A stretch of DNA of 64,000 nucleotides from contig JAODUO010000187.1 of the NCBI GenBank assembly GCA_025642075.2, positions 261,001 to 325,000 of the forward strand, in the 5' to 3' direction. The notes beneath the pieces are model-generated. The model saw only the letters and a list, made by a program, of their open reading frames with translations. It made no database searches and was not told the origin of the DNA. The translations under genes were made by a program, and so were the position numbers. Origin of the DNA: Ridgeia piscesae. Lineage: Eukaryota > Annelida > Polychaeta > Sabellida > Siboglinidae. The first letter of the stretch is position 1, and every line of letters starts with the position of its first letter. This document shows, in pieces, positions 53,456 to 63,577 of the stretch.

Positions 53456-55090
53456 ATGACAATAGTGATGGGAAACTTCAATGCGCAAATAGGGAAAAGA
53501 ACGAACCCTATGGAAATGGCAACTGGCAAATTTGAGCTCAAAATAAGAAAAAGAGATGTGACACCTCGCTAGAACAGGCAACATCGATAAATTATAAAAT
53601 CATGAATACCAGGTGTCAGAAAGAAACAGGGAAGGGACATGGAAATGTAATGAAGACCAAAATTGATTACCGGGTACATCCTAACAAACAGGTGAGAAAT
53701 TGTCACAGGTCTATGTAATAGTCATCAACCAAGTCAACACTGGGAGTGACCACAGAATGGTTATGAGCAACATCAAACTGGACATAGAGGTGGAAAGGAA
53801 ACAAATGTATGAACAAGAGGCCACCAAGAGCAGATACCACATAAACAGGATCAAAGAAGATTAAATCTCAATTGAACTCAAATTGAGAAACTGATTTGAG
53901 ACACTATAAGAACTGGACGACATTGACACCATGAGTGAAAGCATCATAGACATGACCCAACAAAATGCAATAATCATAGCTAACGCATCAAAAGGGAATG
54001 ATATCGAGGATATTGTCACCAACACAAAACCTGACGACGAAATGGCGAGAAATTGTGGAAAATGGCGACCATAAACAATGCATAGAATACGTAGAAATAT
54101 GCAAGAGCATCAAAAAGAAAGCAAAGGAGGACATCAAGCCGTATAACCAAGAGAATATACTGGAAATTATATGGTATCAAAGAGCTTGAGGAAATTCAGA
54201 CAAGCAACAGATTGATTACACTCTTAGATAAGAGGGTAGAGAAATCCATGATTAAGATGAGATCATAGAATGAATACAGAAATTCTACAGTCTACACCGA
54301 ATTATACGACAGTGAACAGAGTACCATAATCCACATAGACCCAAAAGAGGTACCAGAGATAACATCATGGGAGGTGAAAGCAGCCCTGCGAGATATGAAC
54401 AATGGGATAACAACAGGCAACGACATGGATATAAACATAGAGACATTGAAAGCAGGAGAAGATACCATCTCGGAGACACTTGCTAAGCTGTACACTAAGT
54501 GCATATCGGAAAGATGTCATGAATACTTACAGCATGGAATAAAGCCAAGATAATCTTCAAGAAGGGAAATAAAAAGACATCAAGAACTACAGACTCATAT
54601 GTCTGTTATCAAGTTTCAATAAAGTACTCACGAAAGTATTAACAAAAAAGCTAGAAGATTTGTGATGAAAACCAACCACGAGAGCATGTTCAGAAGAGGA
54701 TACTCAACGACAGACTACATCACGTTGTAAACCAACTGAAGGAGAAGTGCTGAGTATATAATATCCTGCTCTGCATGTCGTTTGTCGACTGCAAGAAAGC
54801 CTTCGACTCAGTGCAAACTCAAGTAGTACTGACCTTGCTTCAAAAACAGAGATTATAAAATGTTTAACTACACCAACAGCTCAATGACAGTCTGCGAACA
54901 CAAAAACGCAATGAGATCAACATCAGGAGAGACGTACGACAAAGAGACACCATATCACATTAGTGGTATATGGCAACACTCAAATGCATTATTCTGAAGG
55001 TTGACTTGGAAAGCTAGAGGTTTGAGGATAGACAGAGATTCTCAGTCATCTTTGCTACATCGACATTGCCTACATGACAACATATTCATA
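53456..55090 (+). mobile_element. Decayed non-LTR retrotransposon (endonuclease to reverse transcriptase)
   Basis: Starts inside an APE-type endonuclease (IVMGNFNAQIGKRTNP; the family motif is GDFNA, so D is changed to N). It proceeds through linker segments, then reverse transcriptase: WEVKAALRDMNNGITTGNDM, NKAKIIFKKGNKKDIKNYRL, SSFNKVLTKVLTKKLEDL, RRGYSTTDYI and SFVDCKKAFDSVQTQ. It ends near RGLRIDRDSQSS, where the YADD/FADD polymerase box should follow but is destroyed. There are many frameshifts and stops. A 5'-truncated, inactive copy. The family is close to the widespread invertebrate LINEs with RGRP...RWRD tails, like the 5.8 kb fragment. Confidence 0.88.
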
Positions 55091-55092
55091 TT

Positions 55093-55365
55093 TAGTAAAT
55101 TATTTACCTTTCAAGAAACTGTTTTTTGTTTTCTCCATTTGTTCGCCTGGATCTCACAGCAGACTGAATTTCACGGTCGTGTCACATAAACTACATAATA
55201 TGATGCAAGACTGTGCCCAGGAACTCCCACTGATCATACTCCAGCATGTGTCACATGATCAGGATGTAGGTCATGCGACACAACCATGAAATTCAGTCCG
55301 CTGAAGAAGAAATGCAGTCGTAATATACAGCTCTAAAAAAGTTTCTTGAGGTAAATAATTTATTA
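55093..55365. mobile_element. Foldback element / MITE-like inverted repeat
   Basis: About 100 bp arms: arm 1 contains TAAATTATTTACCTTTCAAG, AAACTGTTTTTTG and ACTGAATTTCACGGTCGTGT, CACATAAACTACAT. Arm 2 (reverse complement) reads TAAATTATTTACCTCAAGAA, AC.TTTTTTAG and ACTGAATTTCATGGTTGTGT, CGCATGACCTACAT. About 70 bp of non-paired loop. No coding capacity. It lies just 3' of the LINE remnant. Confidence 0.75.
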
Positions 55366-56454
55366 AATAACATGAACCAAGAAACTGTATCACTACATTC
55401 GAAGAACATAATAATTATTCAAAATATATGCCAATATACCATATGAACTACAACAAATGGAGCTTCCTGATGAAAGTGAAAATCAGGGTCTGAAGATGAA
55501 CAAGTTGAAGACAAAGGTGATGATCTCTATCATCTATGCCTATGGTTGCACAATGATGATGCATATTACCACCTAACTGACATACAATCATGGCAACATT
55601 ACAAGAGGCCACTATCTGTTTCATGAATACCAACCCCTCTTATAGTTTTATACTGCAAGACTAACGTTTGAAAGCATCCCTTTTCTGCTTCAATTGCAAC
55701 ATACTATGCATGTGCTATTGGAAAGGTGAGGTTGGCCACTCTAGTTAGAGTAGAGACTAGATTTTACAACTACTCAATTTCAAGTCCAAGACGTAATGTT
55801 TAGTAACACGGGTTCCCACATAACACGAGACGAAGAGTCTGAGAACGCCAAAAACTGTGCCCGGCCGAAATTACTAGATTGGCTGCATGTTTTTACATTG
55901 CAGAATGACTACACTTTGAAGTTTGGTATTTGCACTGATTCAGTAATTGCACACCAGTGACTAAAAAAAAAACTGGGACCAAGTCAGCTTTGGCAGTGTG
56001 ACCAAAGTGTCAGTCTCGGTGTGCTGTGCTACTGTTGACGTTGTCCGTTCATAAATAAAACGGACTAAAATTATTCGCTCAGTAAGAAAAGTGTAACACT
56101 TTATATTACCTTATGTGGCATTTTTCTCTGAATGTATCAGTGGATAAATAACAGAAACGGATTTTGTCCGTTCGACTAGCTTTGCCTTAGTTGTGTTTCT
56201 CTTTGGAAGGCCTCTTTCAAATTTCTGAGCATGTATCGACACGTGATATCACGTGACGACGCAAGTGCTTCATTTTGGCAATTTGCTATCTCATTAATAC
56301 CTAACAATCTTATATCTAGCCCAGTTTAGTAAATATATTTGATAAAAGTGTTGGATTTTGACCACATAAAAGATTAGCAAATTGTTTTGGTAAATTTCGG
56401 CAGAGGCCAACTGGCTTTTCCGTCTGGTGGCGCTGAAGCCAGTTCGGAGTTCAG
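55366..56454. other. Unassigned DNA, no gene recognised
   Basis: No recognised coding or structural feature. CACGTGATATCACGTGACG at about 56240-56258 holds two CACGTG E-boxes around GATATC. The first exon of AKIP1 could be here or further out. Confidence 0.35.
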
Positions 56455-57879
56455 CCTCGGTTACCCAGGCTCCGTGAGGTGGCAGCACTTTTAAGCCCCT
56501 TAATCAGTGTTACCAAGTCCGCGGTTTTCCCGCGCAATTGGGCTAGTTTTAGCCCTGGTCCGCGGGAAAAATAGCAGTTGCGGGTTGCGGTTTTTTGGGC
56601 TACTTTTTATGCATGTGCCGCTATTTTTGGGCTAGTTTCGAAAGTGGTGGTTTTACGCATGTGTTACAATAAGAGCCGTCTTATTCTACGTTTATTTATA
56701 ATAAAATACTGTGAACTATCAATTCATAGCCTCCCAATGTCTTTGAATACAGACACACACATTGCCAACTCCAGCCTGGGCCACCCAGTTGTCCATAAAT
56801 AAAGGTAATAATCATTCTCGCGCGCCAGGGGTCGCTGCTGCTGATTACGTCTTCGTAGCGCTACGTGTAACTAGGCCAACGACCATTAGTAATCCAGGGA
56901 TGTATGAAGCCCGGAGGAGGCGTTGTGATGATGGAGAATGGGTATAATGAAATATGCTTTATCTGCTGGTACTTCCATTTTTCATGGCCATATAGCTCAT
57001 TATATCTTGATGATAGTAGACATCATTAACTGACGTAATTATATGCGCCACGACCGTAAACCAATTCTGAACGCGCCAATAATTAAATACAGGGGCGTAG
57101 CTACCCGTACGCACGTACGCACGTGCTTCCACATCATTAAGGCAACCACACAATGCCCACTTCAAACGGTGGCCAAAGGATGCCCAGATATGTTCATAGC
57201 CTTTGGCAATGAAAGTGACGTTATGATGTACGCCATGTCTATTTATAAACAAGCATTTATAGTTCACCGTAGAACAGTAGGTGGCGCTCAACTGCAAGGA
57301 ATGATGGAAACATCCACTCATCATTAGGTAAATACTTTGTGCGTGACGTACTTGAAATGCATTTCCCTCTTTATCGGTAGGGGTGTGTCACTGGCAACAT
57401 TAAAAATGTATAATTATATAATTATTTGGGGGGATTGATTTTTGGGCTAGTTTTGGGCTAGTTTTCGAGGGCCATTGGGCTAGAAATTATTTTTTGACCT
57501 GGCAACACTGCGCTTAACCGACTGTCAGTCGGCTGCGGAACTACGCAGAGAAGACAGTCTGGTTACTTAGTCGGCTTGTGTTTATCCGCGTGATCTATAC
57601 AATGCTGCCACCTCACGGACACTGGTTAATCGTGCCGTAATTTCTATTTAAAAAAACCCTGCAAATTTGTATTTCTATTTATTTTGTGTTAATATAAGTT
57701 TAATTTTGAATAGTTTTTATAATCGAGCATTATTTGATAAAAATCTATCCTTATTTAATGTGTGTGTTATACGTATGGGGCTAAACAATGCTGCCACCTC
57801 ACACGGATACTGGTTAATCCTGCCGTAATTCTTATTTTATAAACAACTGTAAATTTGAATTTTTACTTATTTTTGTGTA
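56455..57879 (-). mobile_element. Repeat family R2, second copy, split by a hAT-like insertion
   Basis: Left piece 56455-56504 (GGTTACCCAGGCTCCGTGAG, GTGGCAGCACTTTTAAGCCC) and right piece 57511-57879 (CTTAACCGACTGTCAGTCGG through two ~170 bp units with AATGCTGCCACCTCACGGA) are together the reverse complement of the element at 40940-41512. The two outer pieces carry GTGAGGTGGCAGCA in opposite orientations. The 57878-57879 TA is where the pogo-like transposon entered. Confidence 0.7.
56505..57510. mobile_element. hAT-like non-autonomous DNA element, ~1006 bp
   Basis: Termini CAGTGTTACCAAGTCC and, reversed, CAGTGTTGCCAGGTC. Flanks CCCTTAAT (56497-56504) and CGCTTAAC (57511-57518) agree at 6 of 8 positions, as for an old 8 bp target duplication. 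Subterminal TTGGGCTAG/TTTGGGCTA motifs occur several times at both ends. CAG-type termini with 8 bp duplications are typical of hAT. There is no transposase frame inside. Confidence 0.65.
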
Positions 57880-57902
57880 GGGGAGAGTGGGGCACCGTGA
57901 AC
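57880..57902 (+). repeat. Left terminal inverted repeat of the pogo-like element
   Basis: Begins GGGGAGAGTGGGGCACCGTG after the TA target site; pairs with 61170-61192. Confidence 0.93.
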
Positions 57903-58428
57903 ATGCGTTCACCATGAACCACCCCACCTTTCTCCCTTAATACAAGTTCCATTTCCTAGATGTCGCAAGTAAATAATCCCCTAGTGGCAAGTGGAATAAC
58001 CACTGGCGTAAATAGAACTTATCCATGTCTTCAGATTTTACAGCTATTTTCTCGTTTTATGACCATTCAAGTAAAATTTGGAGGTAACTTGGCTGATCAA
58101 TTAAAACTGACTGTGAGATGTCAAGCTAATTATGTAGCAATCAATTCTGGATTGTTTCTGTGCATAAAGATGTGAGCATGCATTATTGCATATGGCTACC
58201 TATGGGGCACCATAAACCAGAAAAAAGTGGGGCAAGTTGAACCATGGTCCATGGTGCCCCATCATGATGCTGTGAAAGGAACATGTGTTCAAGGCATTAC
58301 TGCGTCACGGATATGATTCACATATATTAGGTTTCATGTAAGATGGACCCCTATTAGTATTATAAGCTAAATTATAATTAAAAACATAGCAGAACCGGTG
58401 CTTATTATTCCTTCCTTTCTTTCAAAAA

Positions 58429-60664
58429 ATGACTCGCAACCATAAGCCTAAGACGGATCGAGGTAAAGCTGATGGTGGTCTAATGAAGAGATCCGTCGAA
58501 AAAGTGGAGAATGGACGTTCATTTCGTCAAGTCGCCTGGGATTTACATATTGACAGAATTACATTGTCAAGATATGTCAAGAAATGCCAAGCTGGACAGG
58601 CTACTTCAAATGATGAGTTCGTTCCAAGCTTCAGTCACAGACAGGTTGGTACATGATAACTCTTTTTACAAATATTCAGTAGGATAACAGAACACATGAC
58701 ACTATCTGTATGATACAGCCCCTCATTTATAGAATCCAGATTCACAGGGAAATTCAAATCATTCACACTTTCTCCTTAGAAATCGAATCAATAAAGTACA
58801 ACTTGCATTTTTTCTAGTAAGTTTTACTTACCAACAAAACTCTAGTAAATATATTCCAAACCTTTAATATGTGCACTGGTAACATTGTTCATGTGTAGGC
58901 TACGCAGAATACTTTGACATCTTATACAATCTTCCTCTTTTATGTTTCAAGTCTTCATAAAAGAAGAAGAAGAAGAAGAAGGCCTCGAAGAATACGTTGT
59001 AACCTGCTTCCTGGTGTTCTATGGGCTTGGGTACGTGGGAGTGAGGCGCCTCGCTTTTGGGTATGCTGAGCGAAAAGGAAAGGCTTACCCAGAGTCTGGG
59101 CGACAGAATGCAATGGCCGGAAAAGAATGGATGATCGGTTTCATGAAGCGGCACCGGAAGATATCCATGCGTTCTCCGGAAGCTACCAGCGATCTGTGAA
59201 ATCCTTCTTCGAACTCTGGGCAAACACTCAAGCTGAGAAGAAGTTTGGTCCTGATATGATCTTCAATCTGGACGATACAGGCATCGCAACGGTGCAGAAC
59301 ATTCCAAAGGTCATTGCTGCCAGAGGACTGAAGCAAGTTGGTCAAATTACAGCTGCCGAAAGAGGAACACTTGTGACTGTCTGTTGCTGTGTGACTGCAG
59401 TGGGCAAATCATTGCCACCGGTTATGATATTTTCAAGAGTCCACTACAAGGATCATATGATCAAAGGTGCTCCACCAGGAACCCTTGGGCTGGCCACACA
59501 GAGTGCTTGGATGAATGCCGAACTATTTCCCCGTGTCCTCGACCACTCTATAAAACAGATGGGTTGTTCCATTCAAAATCCTGCTGTCCTTTTTATGGAC
59601 AATCATGACTGCCACCTTGGTAATGACATCATTGAAATGGCGAGGGCAAACGGACTGTCCACCATTACTTTCCCACCCCATACATCCCACAAACTGCAGC
59701 CACTGGACGTGACAGTGTATGGGCCACTCATGTGCCACTACAAGAAGGCGGTGGATGAGTGGAACCTTAGCCACCCTGGAAGTCGCATTACGATCTACGA
59801 CCTTCCCGAATGTTTCGGTAGGGCGTTTTTCCGAACCCTATCTTCCGACTACATCGCTTCAGGTTTTCGAAAAACTGGAATCTGGCCCCAGAATTCCGAA
59901 GTTTTCTCAGATGGTGATTTCTTGGCAGCGACTGTCTTCTCAAACAACACCGTTGTACATCCACAAGCAGATGGTGGAGCTCCAATTCAAACTAACCGTA
60001 ATGTCATCTCTGCAACGACAGATGACAACCAACCAGAAGCCTTGACTGCATATTCCAGTTTTGCAGCGTTGACAAAAATACAACCATTGCCCAAGAGGAA
60101 GGCTGGCGACCAATCAAAACCCTGTGGCAAGAGAGCGGCTGTTGGAGAAGCTCAAATCGAAGAACCAGAAGACGTCCCGACCAAAGAAGAAAACAGCTGT
60201 TGTCAAGAAGATCGTTCCCCCCATTGTTTACGCCAGTTCAGATGATAATGATGATGATGTTGAAGACCACATTTCTTACCATGGAGAGTCGAGTGACTAT
60301 GAAGAGGATTTCTCCGAAATGGACTGTTGTTCAGAATTAACAGAGCTAGCAGTGAAAGACCCAGAAACTGGTGACTTTGTACTTGTCAAACTGATCCCTA
60401 TTAATTCTACCAAGCGAGTCCATTATGTTGGTCAAATTACTGAGGTATCAACAGATGAGGGAGAAACATGTAGATGTAGAATTCTACCGTCAGTCGAGAA
60501 AAATGAATGGACGATTCATAAAACCTGACATTGAAGACAAGTCCAGGATTGCGAGAGGTGACACCATTATGTGCCTTCCGAAGCCTATCACTACCGGTGG
60601 CACTAAGAGGATCTCATCCATGCTGCAATTCAGTGTGGCTTTAGAGGACTATCAATGCCAATGA
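58429..60664 (+). pseudogene. pogo-like transposase gene, one intron, at least three frameshifts
   Basis: Exon 1, 58429-58648, encodes a basic N-terminus with a psq/CENP-B-type helix-turn-helix (ENGRSFRQVAWDLHIDRITL, SRYVKKC). A 303 bp intron 58649-58951 (GTACAT...TTTCAAG) joins in frame to FIKEEEEEEGLEEYVV ... VRRLAFGYAERKG and MAGKEWMIGFMKRH. Near 59195 (after RSPEATS) a deletion shifts the frame. The catalytic core follows at about 59200-59900: IFNLDDTGIATVQ (first Asp), VLFMDNHDCH (second Asp), FPPHTSHKLQPLDVTVYGPL (third Asp) and GFRKTGIWP. Shifts near 60130 and 60470 break the acidic C-terminal tail, which still ends recognisably at 60662. Such proteins bind the terminal repeats and cut and paste the element; this copy cannot make an intact one. 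No host-gene domestication is apparent. Confidence 0.9.
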
Positions 60665-61169
60665 GTGGTCTAAAGCGATCAATCTTGGGAATTACTGTGG
60701 TGCAGTTTGTAGGTGATATGATGAAGAATGTATCGGTTGCGTTATTGTTGCTACTATGACATTTGAACACTTTGAAATCGTTTCAGTGTCCATTTTAATA
60801 CAGCTAACTAGAAGGTTGGAGTTATATGAGGAGGGGGTGGAGATATGGAGATAACTGCCAGTGAATTGTAATCAGTTTGAAACATTTCAGCAGGTTTGTG
60901 TAAATAATGTTTAGCGTGTTTGTTACTTTATCGGTGATTTTAGGGTATGGTTCAACGTACCCCAAGGTTATGTTCAAGGTGCCCAACCCATGGGACACCT
61001 GGAACCACGTTATATATATTTTTAAACATCAAAATAATGTCAAGATGGGAAAATGCTAAAAAATTTGTATGTTGGCAGAATGTAGCCAGGTATCAAGACT
61101 TTCTTTTGGTAAACAAAAGAAGTACACACTTTTGGTCGTTTAGGTTTCGGATCCAAAATTCAAAAACCT

Positions 61170-61192
61170 GTTCATGGTGCACCACTCTCCCC
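61170..61192 (-). repeat. Right terminal inverted repeat of the pogo-like element
   Basis: On the - strand begins GGGGAGAGTGGTGCACCATG; followed on the + strand by the TA at 61193-61194. Confidence 0.93.
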
Positions 61193-61194
61193 TA

Positions 61195-61989
61195 TTGCAG
61201 ATAACAAGCAAACATGCGTGCAGCGTCGAAGTAGGTGCAGTTGGAGAAGCAACCAAATGTCTTCGCGAGTCATCAAGCGAAATTCCTTCGATCACCAAGC
61301 AGCTTCATTGAACAGCCTCAAACCCACGACCCCATGAAAGTGGTCGAAAGAATGCTCTGCAAGACCGAGCAAAGGCGGACAGACAGACTGGCAAACTGAC
61401 AGAAGTCTACCCGCCTGAAGGAGAACATCTCAACGCAGCAAGAAGCGCTATAAGGGGTTGATATGGAAGCTACAGGGCAACGGCATCCACCAGATAAAGA
61501 AAAACAGATTCATGAATGCATCATCGCGAAACACGAAAATTTCTTCAGAGGCTTCCGTTTCATAAAGCTCTTACAATGGAGCTGGGGTCGAAATATCATA
61601 GTAACTGCTACTGTACTAATCAGTTCATCAATAGACTGACTACGGGAAAGACATTGCAGAAGCATAGACTGCTGGATTATAGCCGACTCGCATTCGCCTG
61701 CTAATCGTGAAAAGGGCACGAAGTAAACGCCATTTAGAGCATGACAGGTGAACAACAAGTAGGCAGGCGTATGTTAACCGTAGATTCTACCAGCGTAACA
61801 ACTATAGTTACCTGACACATAACAAGGAAGATACCGTCACATATATGAAATAAGTTGAGGAAAAAGAAACTGCAGACACAGAAGAAGACGGCGAAACGTA
61901 TATGTACAGTAACACAGTAGCGTGGAGCTGATGGAAGAGACACTTTACTGAAAACATGTAATCATCATCAGCGGTCCATCGAAACGAGA
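61195..61989. other. DNA right of the pogo-like element, no gene recognised
   Basis: Short frames on both strands (for example 61516-61704) match no family I recognise. It may be the remainder of older transposons. Confidence 0.35.
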
Positions 61990-63010
61990 ATTACGTCTTT
62001 CAAACGTCTGTCATGTGTATCCTGAGGTGACTCCAGAGCCCGATTATTGATCTGCAGATCTTGTTGCAGTGTGGGCAGGTGGTGCCAGGTGGAAGGAAGA
62101 CGTGATGGTACTTGGACATCTCCCTTCTCATTTCTCTTGTGCAGTTTCCCCGCCTCGTGAAGAAGATGATGTGTCTCAAATTTGGCAGTTGCCTCGCATA
62201 TACATGTTTTTCTTCCCAAGTAAATTTGGCTTTTCTTCATGTAATGTTTAGCAATGCATTAGAATCGTTTTCTCTGGCTGTCACCACGTGTTCTCATACC
62301 ATGTTTTAGCTGTGAAAACAATAGTTGTCGGGGAAGGCGGTTATGTGACATTCTAGCAGCCCAGCGGAGTTGGTTCTGCATTATCATTGCTATATACTAT
62401 AGTTGTGTTGGCCTCCAAGAAGACACTGGCGTTGGGGCGGCGATCTTCCCATAGGGTACAAAGAATCTTTCTGAGACAACTTTGGTGGAATCTATTCATA
62501 GTCGTCAGATGACATCGATATGTAACCCATCAGTCGCTCCTGTAGAGTGGTTGTACAAACGGCTTTATAGACCATCACCTTTGTCTCTTCCATGAGGTTG
62601 TGGGTATCGTAGACTCGGTTACGCAGATCCTGAATGATGGGATGGTACAGGATATTACAATGCTGCATTTGTGCCTCGATGGTGGCCTTCTGGGATAGTT
62701 GACTCCCCAAGTAAGGGAAATGTTCAAAAATGTCTAGGGTTGTTCCATATGTTTTAATGTCATGAGGTTCTTCATTGTTGCCAGGAGCCGGTTGGTAGAT
62801 GATCTTGGTTTTTCTGATGTTGATGGAAAGTCATGGACCTTGATAAGCTAGTCTTCTGCTGTGTGGGCGAGAATGGCACAGTCATCAGCATACTGAAGGT
62901 CTGTAATGACAGTCGTCATCTCTTTTGTCTGGGCATCTCTTTTGAGATGACTTAGGTTAAAAGTCTCCCAACGATCCGGTATATAATATGTAATATCGCC
63001 TGTCAAATCA
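61990..63010 (-). mobile_element. Second LINE type: reverse transcriptase C-terminal half, minus strand
   Basis: Reading the - strand: DRWETFNLSHLKRDAQTKEM, then TTVITDLQYADDCAILAHTA with the catalytic YADD box (about 62885-62896). Next GSQLSQKATIEAQMQH and RNRVYDTHNLMEETKVMVYK (62700-62540). Then, after a deletion, LWEDRRPNASV and MQNQLRWAA-like remnants (62470-62350), and a terminal C2H2 finger TTCPHCNKICRSIIGLWSHL (about 62075-62010). This order is typical of a common invertebrate LINE with a C-terminal zinc finger. Stops and frameshifts show it is dead. Confidence 0.88.
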
Positions 63011-63482
63011 GTATGAGCACGAATAAGGATTGTATGGGAAGAGACGAGACTGTATCGCGTACACCGGAAACGAACAACAACGACATAAGCTGTACCAGTT
63101 GTTAACCTAAGAAAAGGAGTCGGTCAAGACGGATTTAGAAGAAAAATCAATAAAACTCATGAAGATGCGCATGTGGGATTCTTGTATGACTAAAAGCAAA
63201 AACAACTTCTACAAGAAATTTGGAAGCTGAAACCATGCGTAACAACCAATACACTCAACACTGGTCTGCACTACGCCATTCTGGGTCGCCTTAGCCTAGG
63301 GAGAATCTCCAGGAAGACAATGTGGGCATTTAAATCGACTTCAAAGAAAGGTATACCTGCAGATATTCTACCGAAGTCAAAAGCGCCCACTTTGGCGGAT
63401 TGCACAAGCATGCGTTTAGCACTCAGGAATCTACGAATAGTTGCAGTATCACTTTGGTATTCCAAGTCATCAACGTAGATAT
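63011..63482. other. No gene recognised
   Basis: It may hold the more N-terminal, heavily decayed part of the LINE at 61990-63010, but no motif can be read with confidence. Confidence 0.35.
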
Positions 63483-63577
63483 GTCATCTACGTCACGGCG
63501 TGTCACCTACGTCACGACAAGTCATCTACGTCACGGCGTGTCACCTACGTCACCACAAGTCATCTACGTCACGGCGC
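63483..63577. repeat. 19 bp tandem repeat carrying CRE-like TACGTCAC sites
   Basis: Five 19 bp units alternate GTCATCTACGTCACGGCGT and GTCACCTACGTCACGACAA (a 38 bp higher unit). TACGTCA occurs at 63489, 63508, 63527, 63546 and 63565, exactly 19 bp apart. TACGTCA is a CREB/ATF half-site type sequence. Confidence 0.85.

Larger units (their letters stand above)
57880..61192 (+). mobile_element. pogo/Tigger-like DNA transposon with TIRs and TA target duplications
   Basis: 3313 bp element bounded by TA (57878-57879 and 61193-61194). The ends are 23 bp inverted repeats starting GGGGAGAGTGG, matching at 21 of 23 positions (differences at positions 12 and 18). Subterminal copies of a GGGGCACC.TGAACC-like motif, direct and inverted, are near both ends (about 57910-57930, 58200-58265, 60945-61010). 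It contains one interrupted transposase gene (58429-60664). TA duplication, GGGG ends, psq-type HTH plus DDD catalytic domain place it in the pogo group of IS630-Tc1-mariner. Confidence 0.92.

Noticed and set aside
57043..57327. Overlapping + and - frames of 94 and 121 codons
   Set aside because: They lie inside the hAT-like non-autonomous element, match no transposase and lack supporting structure.
61516..61704. Possible gene fragment (LPFHKALTMELGSKYHSNCY)
   Set aside because: No recognisable family and stops on both sides; I cannot tell transposon debris from chance.
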